Shown here: in pieces, positions 14,001 to 27,600 of the stretch
Layout of the letters: the number at the start of each line of letters is the position of its first letter
How positions within the stretch are numbered: the stretch's first letter is position 1
DNA from: Dryomyza anilis
Taxonomy: Eukaryota > Arthropoda > Insecta > Diptera > Dryomyzidae
Length of the DNA stretch: 64,000 bases
NCBI GenBank assembly: GCA_951804985.1
Contig: OX638130.1
Location: 124,881,593 to 124,945,592 of the forward strand
Direction: 5' to 3'
Notes under the pieces: generated by a model
Told to the model about the DNA's origin: nothing
Database searches by the model: none
Seen by the model: only the letters and a program-made list of their open reading frames with translations
Made by a program: the position numbers and the translations under genes

Positions 14001-17000
14001 CAGTGGTCCTGGAGTAAACGGCTGATGAATCAAGATTTTTTTAAAACCTTCATATCTTCTAAACGGAGCGTCGTAGAGGGGTCAAAGTAGGCGCATTTTA
14101 TAGTGGTTTCAAAGTAGATTACTTACTGCAAAATTCATCAAATTCGCACCAGTGGTCCTGGAGTAAACGGCTGATGAATCAAGATTTTCTTAAAACCTTC
14201 ATATCTTCTAAACGGAGCGTCGTAGAGGGGTCAAAGTAGGCGCATTTTATAGTAGTTTCAAAGTAGATTACTTACTGAAAAATTCATCAAATTCGCACCA
14301 GTGGTCCTGGAGTAAACGGCTGATGAATCAAGATTTTCTTAAAACCTTCATATCTTCTAAACGGAGCGTCGTAGAGGGGTCAAAGTTGGCGCAATTATTG
14401 TGAATTTTAAAATCGATTTTTTCGTAAATCTGCTATAACTTCTAAACGGAGCGTCGTAGAGGGGTCAAAGTAGGCGCAATTTTGGTGAATTTTAAAATCG
14501 ATTTTTTAAAATTAAATTTCGTAAATCTGCTATAACTTCTAAACGGAGCGTCGTAGAGGGGTCAAAGTTGGAGCAATTTTTGTGAATTTTAAAATCGATT
14601 TTTTAAAATTAAATTTCGTAAATCTGCTATAACTTCTAAACGGAGCGTCGTAGAGGGGTCAAAGTAGCCGCATTTTATAGTGGTTTCAAAGTAGATTACT
14701 TTCTGCAGAATTCATCAAATTCGCACCAGTGGTCCTGGAGTAAACGGCTGATGAATCAAGATTTTCTTAGAACCTTCATATCTTCTAAACGGAGCGTCGT
14801 AGAGGGGTCAAAGTAGGCGCATTTTATAGTTGTTTCAAAGTAGATTACTTACTGCAAAATTCATCAAATTCGCACCAGTGATCCTGGAGTAAACGGCTGA
14901 TGAATCAAGATTTTCTTAAAACCTTCATATCTTCTAAACGGAGCGTCGTAAAGGGGTCAAAGTAGGCGCATTTTATAGTGGTTTCAAAGTAGATTACTTA
15001 CTGCAAAATTCATCAAATTCGCACCAGTGGTCCTGGAGTAAACGGCTGATGAATCAAGATTTTCTTAAAACCTTCATATCTTCTAAACGGAGCGTCGTAG
15101 AGGGGTCAAAGTAGGCGCATTTTATAGTGGTTTCAAAGTAGAATACTTACTGCAAAATTCATCAAATTCGCACCAGTGGTCCTGGAGTAAACGGCTGATG
15201 AATCAAGATTTTCTTAAAACCTTCATATCTTCTTAACGGAGCGTCGTAGAGGGGTCAAAGTTGGAGCAATTTTTGTGAATTTTAAAATCGATTTTTTAAA
15301 ATTAAATTTCGTAAATCTGCTAAACTTCTAAACGGAGCGTCGTAGAGGGGTCAAAGTAGGCGCATTTTATAGTGGTTTCAAAGTAGATTACTTACTGCAA
15401 AATTCATCAAATTCGCACCAGTGGTCCTGGAGTAAACGGCTGATGAATCAAGATTTTCTTAAAACCTTAATATCTTCTAAACGGAGCGTCGTAGAGGGCT
15501 CAAAGTAGGCGCAATTTTTGTGAATTTTAAAATCGATTTTTTAAAATTATATTTCGTAAATCTGCTATAACTATAAGAGGGGTCAAAGTAGGCGCAATTT
15601 TTGTGAATTTTAAAATCGATTTTTTTAAATTAAATTTCGTAAATCTGCTATAACTTCTAAACGGAGCGTCGTAGAGGGGTCAAAGTAGGCGCATTTTATA
15701 GTGGTTTCAAAGTAGATTACTTACTGCAAAATTCATCAAATTCGCACCAGTGGTCCTGGAGTAAACGGCTGATGAATCAAGATTTTCTTAAAACCTTCAT
15801 ATCTTCTAAACGGAGCGTCGTAGAGGGCTCAAAGTAGGCGCAATTTTTGTGAATTTTAAAATCGATTTTTTAAAATTATATTTCGTAAATCTGCTATAAC
15901 TTCTAAACGGAGCGTCGTAGAGGGGTCAAAGTAGGCGCAATTTTTGTGAATTTTAAAATCGATTTTTTTAAATTAAATTTCGTAAATCTGCTATAACTTC
16001 TAAACGGAGCGTCGTAGAGGGGTCAAAGTTGGAGCAATTTTTGTGAATTTTAAAATCGATTTTTTAAAATTAAATTTCGTAAATCTGCTATAACTTCTAA
16101 ACGGAGCGTCGTAGAGGGGTCAAAGTAGGCGCATTTTATAGTGGTTTCAAAGTAGATTACTTACTGCAAAATTCATCAAATTCGCACCAGTGGTCCTGGA
16201 GTAAACGGCTGATGAATCAAGATTTTCTTAAAACCTTCATATCTTCTAAACGGAGCGTCGTAGAGGGGTCAAAGTAGGCGCATTTTATAGTGGTTTCAAA
16301 GTAGATTACTTACTGCAAAATTCATCAAATTCGCACCAGTGGTCCTGGAGTAAACGGCTGATGAATCAAGATTTTCTTAAAAAGTTCATATCTTCTAAAC
16401 GGACCGTCGTAGAGGGCTCAAAGTAGGCGCAATTTTTGTGAATTTTAAAATCAATTTTTTAAAATTAAATTTCGTAAATCTGCTATAACTTCTGAACGGA
16501 GCGTCGTAGAGGGCTCAAAGTAGGCGCAATTTTTGTAAATTTTAAAATCGATTTTTTAAAATTATATTTCGTAAATCTGCTATAACTTCTAAACGGAGCG
16601 TCGTAGAGGGGTCAAAGTTGGAGCAATTTTTGTGAATTTTAAAATCGATTTTTTAAAATTAAATTTCGTAAATCTGCTATAACTTCTAAACGGAGCGTCG
16701 TAGAGGGGTCAAAGTAGGCGCATTTTATAGTGGTTTCAAAGTAGATTACTTACTGCAAAATTCATCAAATTCGCACCAGTGGTCCTGGAGTAAACGGCTG
16801 ATGAATCAAGATTTTCTTAAAACCTTCATATCTTCTAAACGGAGCGTCGTAGAGGGGTCAAAGTAGGCGCATTTTATAGTGGTTTCAAAGTAGATTACTT
16901 ACTGCAAAATTCATCAAATTCGCACCAGCGGTCCTGGAGTAAACGGCTGATGAATCAAGATGTTCTTAAAACCTTCATATCTTCTAAACGGAGCGTCGTA

Positions 17001-20000
17001 GAGGGCTCAAAGTAGGCGCAATTTTTGTGAATTTTAAAATCGATTTTTTAAAATTATATTTCGTAAATCTGCTATAACTTCTAAACGGAGCGTCGTAGAG
17101 GGGTCAAATAAGGCGCAATTTTTGTAAATTTTAAAATCGATTTTTTTAAATTAAATTTCGTAAATCTGCTATAACTTCTAAACGGAGCGTCGTAGAGGGG
17201 TCAAAGTTGGAGCAATTTTTGTGAATTTTAAAATCGATTTTTAAAAATTAAATTTCGTAAATCTGCTATAACTTCTAAACGGAGCGTCGTAAAGGGGTCA
17301 AAGTAGGCGCATTTTATAGTGGTTTCAAAGTAGATTACTTACTGCAAAATTCATCAAATTCGCACCAGTGGTCCTGGAGTAAACGGCTGATGAATCAAGA
17401 TTTTCTTAAAACCTTCATATCTTCTAAACGGAGCGTCGTAGAGGGGTCAAAGTAGGCGCATTTTATAGTGGTTTCAAAGTAGATTACTTACTGCAAAATT
17501 CATCAAATTCGCACCAGTGGTCCTGGAGTAAACGGCTGATGAATCAAGATTTTCTTAAAACCTTCATATCTTCTAAACGGAGCGTCGTAGAGGGCTCAAA
17601 GTAGGCGCAATTTTTGTGAATTTTAAAATCAATTTTTTAAAATTAAAATTCGTAAATCTGCTATAACTTCTGAACGGAGCGTCGTAGAGGGCTCAAAGTA
17701 GGCGCAATTTTTGTGAATTTTAAAATCGATTTTTTAAAATTATATTTCGTAAATCTGCTATAACTTCTAAACGGAGCGTCGTAGAGGGGTCAAAGTAGGC
17801 GCAATTTTTGTGAATTTTAAAATCGATTTTTTTAAATTAAATTTCGTAAATCTGCTATAACTTCTAAACGGAGCGTCGTAGAGGGGTCAAAGTTGGAGCA
17901 ATTTTTGTGAATTTTAAAATCGATTTTTTAAAATTAAATTTCGTAAATCTGCTAAACTTCTAAACGGAGCGTCGTAGAGGGGTCAAAGTAGGCGCATTTT
18001 ATAGTGGTTTCAAAGTAGATTACTTACTGCAAAATTCATCAAATTCGCACCAGTGGTCCTGGAGTAAACGGCTGATGAATCAAGATTTTCTTAAAACCTT
18101 CATATTTTCCAAACGGAGCGTCGTAGAGGGGTCAAAGTAGGCGCATTTTATAGTGGTTTCAAAGTAGATTACTTACTGCAAAATTCATCAAATTCGCACC
18201 AGTGGTCCTGGAGTAAACGGCTGATGAATCAAGATTTTCTTAAAACCTTCATATCTTCTAAACGGAGCGTCGTAGAGGGCTCAAAGTAGGCGCAATTTTT
18301 GTGAATTTTAAAATCGATTTTTTAAAATTATATTTCGTAAATCTGCTATAACTTCTAAACGGAGCGTCGTAGAGGGGTCAAAGTAGGCGCAATTTTTGTG
18401 AATTTTAAAATCGATTTTTTTAAATTAAATTTCGTAAATCTGCTATAACTTCTAAACGGAGCGTCGTAGAGGGGTCAAAGATGGCGCAGTTTATAGTGGT
18501 TTCAAAGTAGATTACTTACTGCAAAATTCATCACATTCGCACCAGTGGTCCTGGAGTAAACGGCTGATGAATCAAGATTTTCTTAAAACCTTCATATCTT
18601 CTAAACGGAGCGTCGTAGAGGGCTCAAAGTAGGCGCAATTTTTGTGAATTTTAAAATCGATTTTTTAAAATTATATTTCGTAAATCTGCTATAACTTCTA
18701 AACGGAGCGTCGTAGAGGGGTCAAAGTAGGCGCAATTTTTGTGAATTTTAAAATCGATTTTTTTAAATTAAATTTCGTAAATCTGCTATAACTTCTAAAC
18801 GGAGCGTCGTAGAGGGGTCAAAGTTGGAGCAATTTTTGTGAATTTTAAAATCGATTTTTTAAAATTAAATTTCGTAAATCTGCTAAACTTCTAAACGGAG
18901 CGTCGTAGAGGGGTCAAAGTAGGCGCATTTTATAGTGGTTTCAAAGTAGATTACTTACTGCAAAATTCATCAAATTCGCACCAGTGGTCCTGGAGTAAAC
19001 GGCTGATGAATCAAGATTTTCTTAAAACCTTCATATCTTCTAAACGGAGCGTCGTAGAGGGCTCAAAGTAGGCGCAATTTTTGTGAATTTTAAAATCGAT
19101 TTTTTAAAATTATATTTCGTAAATCTGCTATAACTTCTAAACGGAGCGTCGTAGAGGGGTCAAAGTAGGCGCAATTTTTGTGAATTTTAAAATCGATTTT
19201 TTTAAATTAAATTTCGTAAATCTGCTATAACTTCTAAACGGAGCGTCGTAGAGGGGTCAAAGTTGGCGCATTTTATAGTGGTTTCAAAGTAGATTACTTA
19301 CTGCAAAATTCATCACATTCGCACCAGTGGTCCTGGAGTAAACGGCTGATGAATCAAGATTTTCTTAAAACCTTCATATCTTCTAAACGGAGCGTCGTAG
19401 AGGGCTCAAAGTAGGCGCAATTTTTGTGAATTTTAAAATCGATTTTTTAAAATTATATTTCGTAAATCTGCTATAACTTCTAAACGGAGCGTCGTAGAGG
19501 GGTCAAAGTAGGCGCAATTTTTGTGAATTTTAAAATCGATTTTTTTAAATTAAATTTCGTAAATCTGCTATAACTTCTAAACGGAGCGTCGTAGAGGGGT
19601 CAAAGTTGGAGCAATTTTTGTGAATTTTAAAATCGATTTTTTTAAATTAAATTTCGTAAATCTGCTATAACTTCTAAACGGAGCGTCGTAGAGGGGTCAA
19701 AGTAGGCGCATTTTATAGTGGTTTCAAAGTAGATTACTTACTGCAAAATTCATCAAATTCGCACCAGTGGTCCTGGAGTAAACGGCTGATGAATCAAGAT
19801 TTTCTTAAAACCTTCATATCTTCTAAACGGAGCGTCGTAGAGGGGTCAAAGTAGGCGCATTTTATAGTGGTTTCAAAGTAGATTACTTACTGCAAAATTC
19901 ATCAAATTCGCACCAGTGGTCCTGGAGTAAACGGCTGATGAATCAAGATTTTCTTAAAACCTTCATATCTTCTAAACGGAGCGTCGTAGTGGGCTCAAAG

Positions 20001-21329
20001 TAGGCGCAATTTTTGTGAATTTTATAATCAATTTTTTAAAATTAAATTTCGTAAATCTGCTATAACTTCTGAACGGAGCGTCGTAGAAGGGTCAAAGTAG
20101 GCGCAATTTTGGTGAATTTTAAAATCGATTTTTTTAAATTAAATTTCGTAAATCTGCTATAACTTCTAAACGGAGCGTCGTAGAGGGGTCAAAGTAGGCG
20201 CATTTTATAGTGGTTTCAAAGTAGATTACTTACTGCAAAATTCATCAAATTCGCACCAGTGGTCCTGGAGTAAACGGCTGATGAATCAAGATTTTCTTAA
20301 AACCTTCATATCTTCTAAACGGAGCGTCGTAGAGGGGTCAAAGTAGGCGCATTTTATAGTGGTTTCAAAGTAGATTACTTACTGCAAAATTCATCAAATT
20401 CGCACCAGTGGTCCTGGAGTAAACGGCTGATGAATCAAGATTTTCTTAAAACCTTCATATCTTCTAAACGGAGCGTCGTAGAGGGCTCAAAGTAGGCGCA
20501 ATTTTTGTGAATTTTAAAATCAATTTTTTAAAATTAAATTTCGTAAATCTGCTATAACTTCTGAACGGAGCGTCGTAGAAGGGTCAAAGTAGGCGCAATT
20601 TTGGTGAATTTTAAAATCGATTTTTTTAAATTAAATTTCGTAAATCTGCTATATCTTCTAAACGGAGCGTCGTAGAGGGGTCAAAGTAGGCGCATTTTAT
20701 AGTGGTTTCAAAGTAGATTACTTACTGCAAAATTCATCAAATTCGCACCAGTGGTCCTGGAGTAAACGGCTGATGAATCAAGATTTTCTTAAAACCTTCA
20801 TATCTTCTAAACGGAGCGTCGTAGAGGGGTCAAAGTAGGCGCATTTTATAGTGGTTTCAAAGTAGATTACTTACTGCAAAATTCATCAAATTCGCACCAG
20901 TGGTCCTGGAGTAAACGGCTGATGAATCAAGATTTTCTTAAAACCTTCATATCTTCTAAATGGAGCGTCGTAAAGGGGTCAAAGTAGGCGCATTTTATAG
21001 TGGTTTCAAAGTAGATTACTTACTGCAAAATTCATCAAATTCGCACCAGTGGTCCTGGAGTAAACGGCTGATGAATCAAGATTTTCTTAAAACCTTCATA
21101 TCTTCTAAACGGAGCGTCGTAGAGGGGTCAAAGTAGGCGCATTTTATAGTGGTTTCAAAGTAGATTACTTACTGCAAAATTCATCAAATTCGCACCAGTG
21201 GTCCTGGAGTAAACGGCTGATGAATCAAGATTTTCTTAAAACCTTCATATCTTCTAAACGGAGCGTCGTAGAGGGCTCAAAGTTGGAGCAATTTTTGTGA
21301 ATTTTAAAATCGATTTTTTAAAATTAAAT

Positions 21330-24300
21330 TTCGTAAATCTGCAAAATTCATCAAATTCGCACCAGTGGTCCTGGAGTAAACGGCTGATGAATCAAGATTT
21401 TCTTAAAACCTTCATATCTTCTAAACGGAGCGTCGTAGAGGGGTCAAAGTAGGCGCATTTTATAGTGGTTTCAAAGTAGATTACTTACTGCAAAATTCAT
21501 CAAATTCGCACCAGTGGTCCTGGAGTAAACGGCTGATGAATCAAGATTTTCTTAAAACCTTCATATCTTCTAAACGGAGCGTCGTAGAGGGCTCAAAGTA
21601 GGCGCAATTTTTGTGAATTTTAAAATCAATTTTTTAAAATTAAATTTCGTAAATCTGCTATAACTTCTGAACGGAGCGTCGTAGAAGGGTCAAAGTAGGC
21701 GCAATTTTGGTGAATTTTAAAATCAATTTTTTAAAATTAAATTTCGTAAATCTGCTATAACTTCTAAACGGAGCGTCGTAGAAGGGTCAAAGTAGGCGCA
21801 ATTTTGGTGAATTTTAAAATCGATTTTTTTAAATTAAATTTCGTAAATCTGCTATAACTTCTAAACGGAGCGTCGTAGAGGGGTCAAAGTAGGCGCATTT
21901 TATAGTGGTTTCAAAGTTACTTACTTATTACTTACTGCAAAATTCATCAAATTCGCACCAGTGGTCCTGGAGTAAACGGCTGATGAATCAAGATTTTCTT
22001 AAAACCTTCATATCTTCTAAACGGAGCGTCGTAGAGGGGTCAAAGTTGGAGAAATGTTTGTGAATTTTAAAATCGATTTTTTAAAATTAAATTTCGTAAA
22101 TCTGCTATAACTTCTAAACGGAGCGTCGTAGAGGGGTCAAAGTAGGCGAAATTTTTGTGAATTTTAAAATCGATTTTTTAAAATTAAATTTCGTAAATCT
22201 GCTAAAACTTCTAAACGGAGCGTCGTAGAGGGGTCAAAGTAGGCGCAATTTTTGTGAATTTTAAAATCGATTTTTTAAAATTAAATTTCGTAAATCTGCT
22301 ATAACTTCTAAACGGAGCGTCGTAGAGGGGTCAAAGTAGGCGCATTTTATAGTGGTTTCAAAGTAGATTACTTACTGCAAAATTCATCAAATTCGCACCA
22401 GTGGTCCTGGAGTAAACGGCTGATGAATCAAGATTTTCTTAAAACCTTCATATCTTCTAAACGGAGCGTCGTAGAGGGCTCAAAGTAGGCGCAATTTTTG
22501 TGAATTTTGAAATCGATTTTTTAAAATTAAATTTCGTAAATCTGCTATAACTTCTAAACGGAGCGTCGTAGAAGGGTCAAAGTAGGCGCAATTTTGGTGA
22601 ATTTTAAAATCGATTTTTTTAAAGTAAATTTCGTAAATCTGCTATAACTTCTAAACGGAGCGTCGTAGAGGGGTCCAAGTAGGCGCATTTTATAGTGGTT
22701 TCAAAGTAGATTACTTACTGCAAAATTCATCAAATTCGCACCAGTGGTCCTGGAGTAAACGGCTGATGAATCAAGATTTTCTTAAAACCTTCATATCTTC
22801 TAAACGGAGCGTCGTAGAGGGGTCAAAGTTGGAGAAATGTTTGTGAATTTTAAAATCGATTTTTTAAAATTAAATTTCGTAAATCTGCTAAAACTTCTAA
22901 ACGGAGCGTCGTAGAGGGGTCAAAGTAGGCGAAATTTTTGTGAATTTTAAAATCGATTTTTTAAAATTAAATTTCGTAAATCTGCTAAAACTTCTAAACG
23001 GAGCGTCGTAGAGGGGTCAAAGTAGGCGCAATTTTTGTGAATTTTAAAATCGATTTTTTAAAATTAAATTTCGTAAATCTGCTATAACTTCTAAACGGAG
23101 CGTCGTAGAGGGGTCAAAGTAGGCGCATTTTATAGTGGTTTCAAAGTAGATTACTTACTGCAAAATTCATCAAATTCGCACCAGTGGTCCTGGAGTAAAC
23201 GGCTGATGAATCAAGATTTTCTTAAAACCTTCATATCTTCTAAACGGAGCGTCGTAGAGGGGTCAAAGTAGGCGCATTTTATAGTGGTTTCAAAGTAGAT
23301 TACTTACTGCAAAATTCATCAAATTCGCACCAGTGGTCCTGGAGTAAACGGCTGATGAATCAAGATTCTCTTAAAACCTTCATATCTTCTAAACGGAGCG
23401 TCGTAGAGGGCTCAAAGTTGGAGCAATTTTTGTGAATTTTAAAATCGATTTTTTAAAATTAAATTTCGTAAATCTGCAAAATTCATCAAATTCGCACCAG
23501 TGGTCCTGGATTAAACGGCTGATGAATCAAGATTTTCTTAAAACCTTCATATCTTCTAAACGGAGCGTCGTAGAGGGGTCAAAGTAGGCGCATTTTATAG
23601 TGGTTTCAAAGTAGATTACTTACTGCAAAATTCATCAAATTCGCACCAGTGGTCCTGGAGTAAACGGCTGATGAATCAAGATTTTCTTAAAACCTTCTTA
23701 TCTTCTAAACGGAGCGTCGTAGAGGGCTCAAAGTAGGCGCAATTTTTGTGAATTTTGAAATCGATTTTTTAAAATTAAATTTCGTAAATCTGCTATAACT
23801 TCTAAACGGAGCGTCGTAGAAGGGTCAAAGTAGGCGCAATTTTGGTGAATTTTAAAATCGATTTTTTTAAAGTAAATTTCGTAAATCTGCTATAACTTCT
23901 AAACGGAGCGTCGTAGAGGGGTCCAAGTAGGCGCATTTTATAGTGGTTTCAAAGTAGATTACTTACTGCAAAATTCATCAAATTCGCACCAGTGGTCCTG
24001 GAGTAAACGGCTGATGAATCAAGATTTTCTTAAAACCTTCATATCTTCTAAACGGAGCGTCGTAGAGGGGTCAAAGTTGGAGAAATGTTTGTGAATTTTA
24101 AAATCGATTTTTTAAAATTAAATTTCGTAAATCTGCAAAATTCATCAAATTCGCACCAGTGGTCCTGGATTAAACGGCTGATGAATCAAGATTTTCTTAA
24201 AACCTTCATATCTTCTAAACGGAGCGTCGTAGAGGGGTCAAAGTAGGCGCATTTTATAGTGGTTTCAAAGTAGATTACTTACTGCAAAATTCATCAAATT

Positions 24301-24470
24301 CGCACCAGTGGTCCTGGAGTAAACGGCTGATGAATCAAGATTTTCTTAAAACCTTCATATCTTCTAAACGGAGCGTCGTAGAGGGGTCAAAGTTGGAGAA
24401 ATGTTTGTGAATTTTAAAATCGATTTTTTAAAATTAAATTTCGTAAATCTGCAAAATTCATCAAATTCGC
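21330..24470. repeat. Chimeric B-to-A satellite monomers joined at a shared ctgc
   Basis: At about 21,340, 23,475, 24,135 and 24,452 a B tail (aaatttcgtaaatctgc) runs directly into the middle of an A tail (ctgcaaaattcatc). The tetranucleotide ctgc belongs to both parents, which fits a recombination at microhomology. The last three copies also share the variant ggattaaacgg, so one recombinant was later amplified. Confidence 0.85.
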
Positions 24471-24639
24471 ACCAGTGGTCCTGGATTAAACGGCTGATGA
24501 ATCAAGATTTTCTTAAAACCTTCATATCTTCTAAACGGAGCGTCGTAGAGGGCTCAAAGTAGGCGCAATTTTTGTGAATTTTGAAATCGATTTTTTAAAA
24601 TTAAATTTCGTAAATCTGCTATAACTTCTAAACGGAGCG

Positions 24640-27600
24640 TCGTAGAAGGGTCAAAGTAGGCGCAATTTTGGTGAATTTTAAAATCGATTTTTTTAAAGTA
24701 AATTTCGTAAATCTGCTATAACTTCTAAACGGAGCGTCGTAGAGGGGTCCAAGTAGGCGCATTTTATAGTGGTTTCAAAGTAGATTACTTACTGCAAAAT
24801 TCATCAAATTCGCACCAGTGGTCCTGGAGTAAACGGCTGATGAATCAAGATTTTCTTAAAACCTTCATATCTTCTAAACGGAGCGTCGTAGAGGGGTCAA
24901 AGTTGGAGAAATGTTTGTGAATTTTAAAATCGATTTTTTAAAATTAAATTTCGTAAATCTGCTAAAACTTCTAAACGGAGCGTCGTAGAGGGGTCAAAGT
25001 AGGCGAAATTTTTGTGAATTTTAAAATCGATTTTTTAAAATTAAATTTCGTAAATCTGCTAAAACTTCTAAACGGAGCGTCGTAGAGGGGTCAAAGTAGG
25101 CGCAATTTTTGTGAATTTTAAAATCGATTTTTTAAAATTAAATTTCGTAAATCTGCTATAACTTCTAAACGGAGCGTCGTAGAGGGGTCAAAGTAGGCGC
25201 ATTTTATAGTGGTTTCAAAGTAGATTACTTACTGCAAAATTCATCAAATTCGCACCAGTGGTCCTGGAGTAAACGGCTGATGAATCAAGATTTTCTTAAA
25301 ACCTTCATATCTTCTAAACGGAGCGTCGTAGAGGGGTCAAAGTAGGCGCATTTTATAGTGGTTTCAAAGTAGATTACTTACTGCAAAATTCATCAAATTC
25401 GCACCAGTGGTCCTGGAGTAAACGGCTGATGAATCAAGATTCTCTTAAAACCTTCATATCTTCTAAACGGAGCGTCGTAGAGGGGTCAAAGTAGGCGCAA
25501 TTTTTGTGAATTTTAAAATCGATTTTTTAAAATTAAATTTCGTAAATCTGCTATAACTTCTAAACGGAGCGTCGTAGAGGGGTCAAAGTAGGCGCATTTT
25601 ATAGTGGTTTCAAAGTAGATTACTTACTGCAAAATTCATCAAATTCGCACCAGTGGTCCTGGAGTAAACGGCTGATGAATCAAGATTTTCTTAAAACCTT
25701 CATATCTTCTAAACGGAGCGTCGTAGAGGGGTCAAAGTTGGAGAAATGTTTGTGAATTTTAAAATCGATTTTTTAAAATTAAATTTCGTAAATCTGCTAT
25801 AACTTCTAAACGGAGCGTCGTAGAGGGGTCAAAGTAGGCGAAATTTTTGTGAATTTTAAAATCGATTTTTTAAAATTAAATTTCGTAAATCTGCTAAAAC
25901 TTCTAAACGGAGCGTCGTAGAGGGGTCAAAGTAGGCGCAATTTTTGTGAATTTTAAAATCGATTTTTTAAAATTAAATTTCGTAAATCTGCTATAACTTC
26001 TAAACGGAGCGTCGTAGAGGGGTCAAAGTAGGCGCATTTTATAGTGGTTTCAAAATAGATTACTTACTGCAAAATTCGTCAAATTCGCACCAGTGGTCCT
26101 GGAGTAAACGGCTGATGAATCAAGATTTTCTTAAAACCTTCATATCTTCTAAACGGAGCGTCGTAGAAGGGTCAAAGTAGGCGCAATTTTTGTGAATTTT
26201 AAAATCGATTTTTTAAAATTAAATTTCGTAAATCTGCTATAACTTCTAAACGGAGCGTCGTAGAAGGGTCAAAGTAGGCGCAATTTTGGTGAATTTTAAA
26301 ATCGATTTTTTAAAATTAAATTTCGTAAATCTGCTATAACTTCTAAACGGAGCGTCGTAGAGGGGTCAAAGTAGGCGCATTTTATAGTGGTTTCAAAGTA
26401 GATTACTTACTGCAAAATTCATCAAATTCGCACCAGTGGTCCTGGAGTAAACGGCTGATGAATCAAGATTTTCTTAAAACCTTCATATCTTCTAAACGGA
26501 GCGTCGTAGAGGGGTCAAAGTTGGAGAAATGTTTGTGAATTTTAAAATCGATTTTTTAAAATTAAATTTCGTAAATCTGCTATAACTTCTAAACGGAGCG
26601 TCGTAGAGGGGTCAAAGTAGGCGCAATTTTTGTGAATTTTAAAATCGATTTTTTAAAATTAAATTTCGTAAATCTGCTATAACTTCTAAACGGAGCGTCG
26701 TAGAGGGGTCAAAGTAGGCGCAATTTTTGTGAATTTTAAAATCGATTTTTTAAAATTAAATTTCGTAAATCTGCTATAACTTCTAAACCGAGCGTCGTAG
26801 AGGGGTCAAAGTAGGCGCATTTTATAGTGGTTTCAAAATAGATTACTTACTGCAAAATTCATCAAATTCGCACCAGTGGTCCTGGAGTTAACAGCTGATG
26901 AATCAAGATTTTCTTAAAACCTTCATATCTTCTAAACGGAGCCTCGTAGAGGAGTCAAAGTTGGAGCAATTTTTGTGACTTTTAAAATCGATTTTTTAAA
27001 ATTAAATTTCGTAAATCTGCTATAACTTCTAAACGGAGCGTCGTAGAAGGGTCAAAGTAGGCGCAATTTTGGTGAATTTTAAAATCGATTTTTTTAAAGT
27101 AAATTTCGTAAATCTGCTATAACTTCTAAACGGAGCGTCGTAGAGGGGTCCAAGTAGGCGCATTTTATAGTGGTTTCAAAGTAGATTACTTACTGCAAAA
27201 TTCATCAAATTCGCACCAGTGGTCCTGGAGTAAACGGCTGATGAATCAAGATTTTCTTAAAACCTTCATATCTTCTAAACGGAGCGTCGTAGAGGGGTCA
27301 AAGTTGGAGAAATGTTTGTGAATTTTAAAATCGATTTTTTAAAATTAAATTTCGTAAATCTGCTAAAACTTCTAAACGGAGCGTCGTAGAGGGGTCAAAG
27401 TAGGCGAAATTTTTGTGAATTTTAAAATCGATTTTTTAAAATTAAATTTCGTAAATCTGCTAAAACTTCTAAACGGAGCGTCGTAGAGGGGTCAAAGTAG
27501 GCGCAATTTTTGTGAATTTTAAAATCGATTTTTTAAAATTAAATTTCGTAAATCTGCTATAACTTCTAAACGGAGCGTCGTAGAGGGGTCAAAGTAGGCG

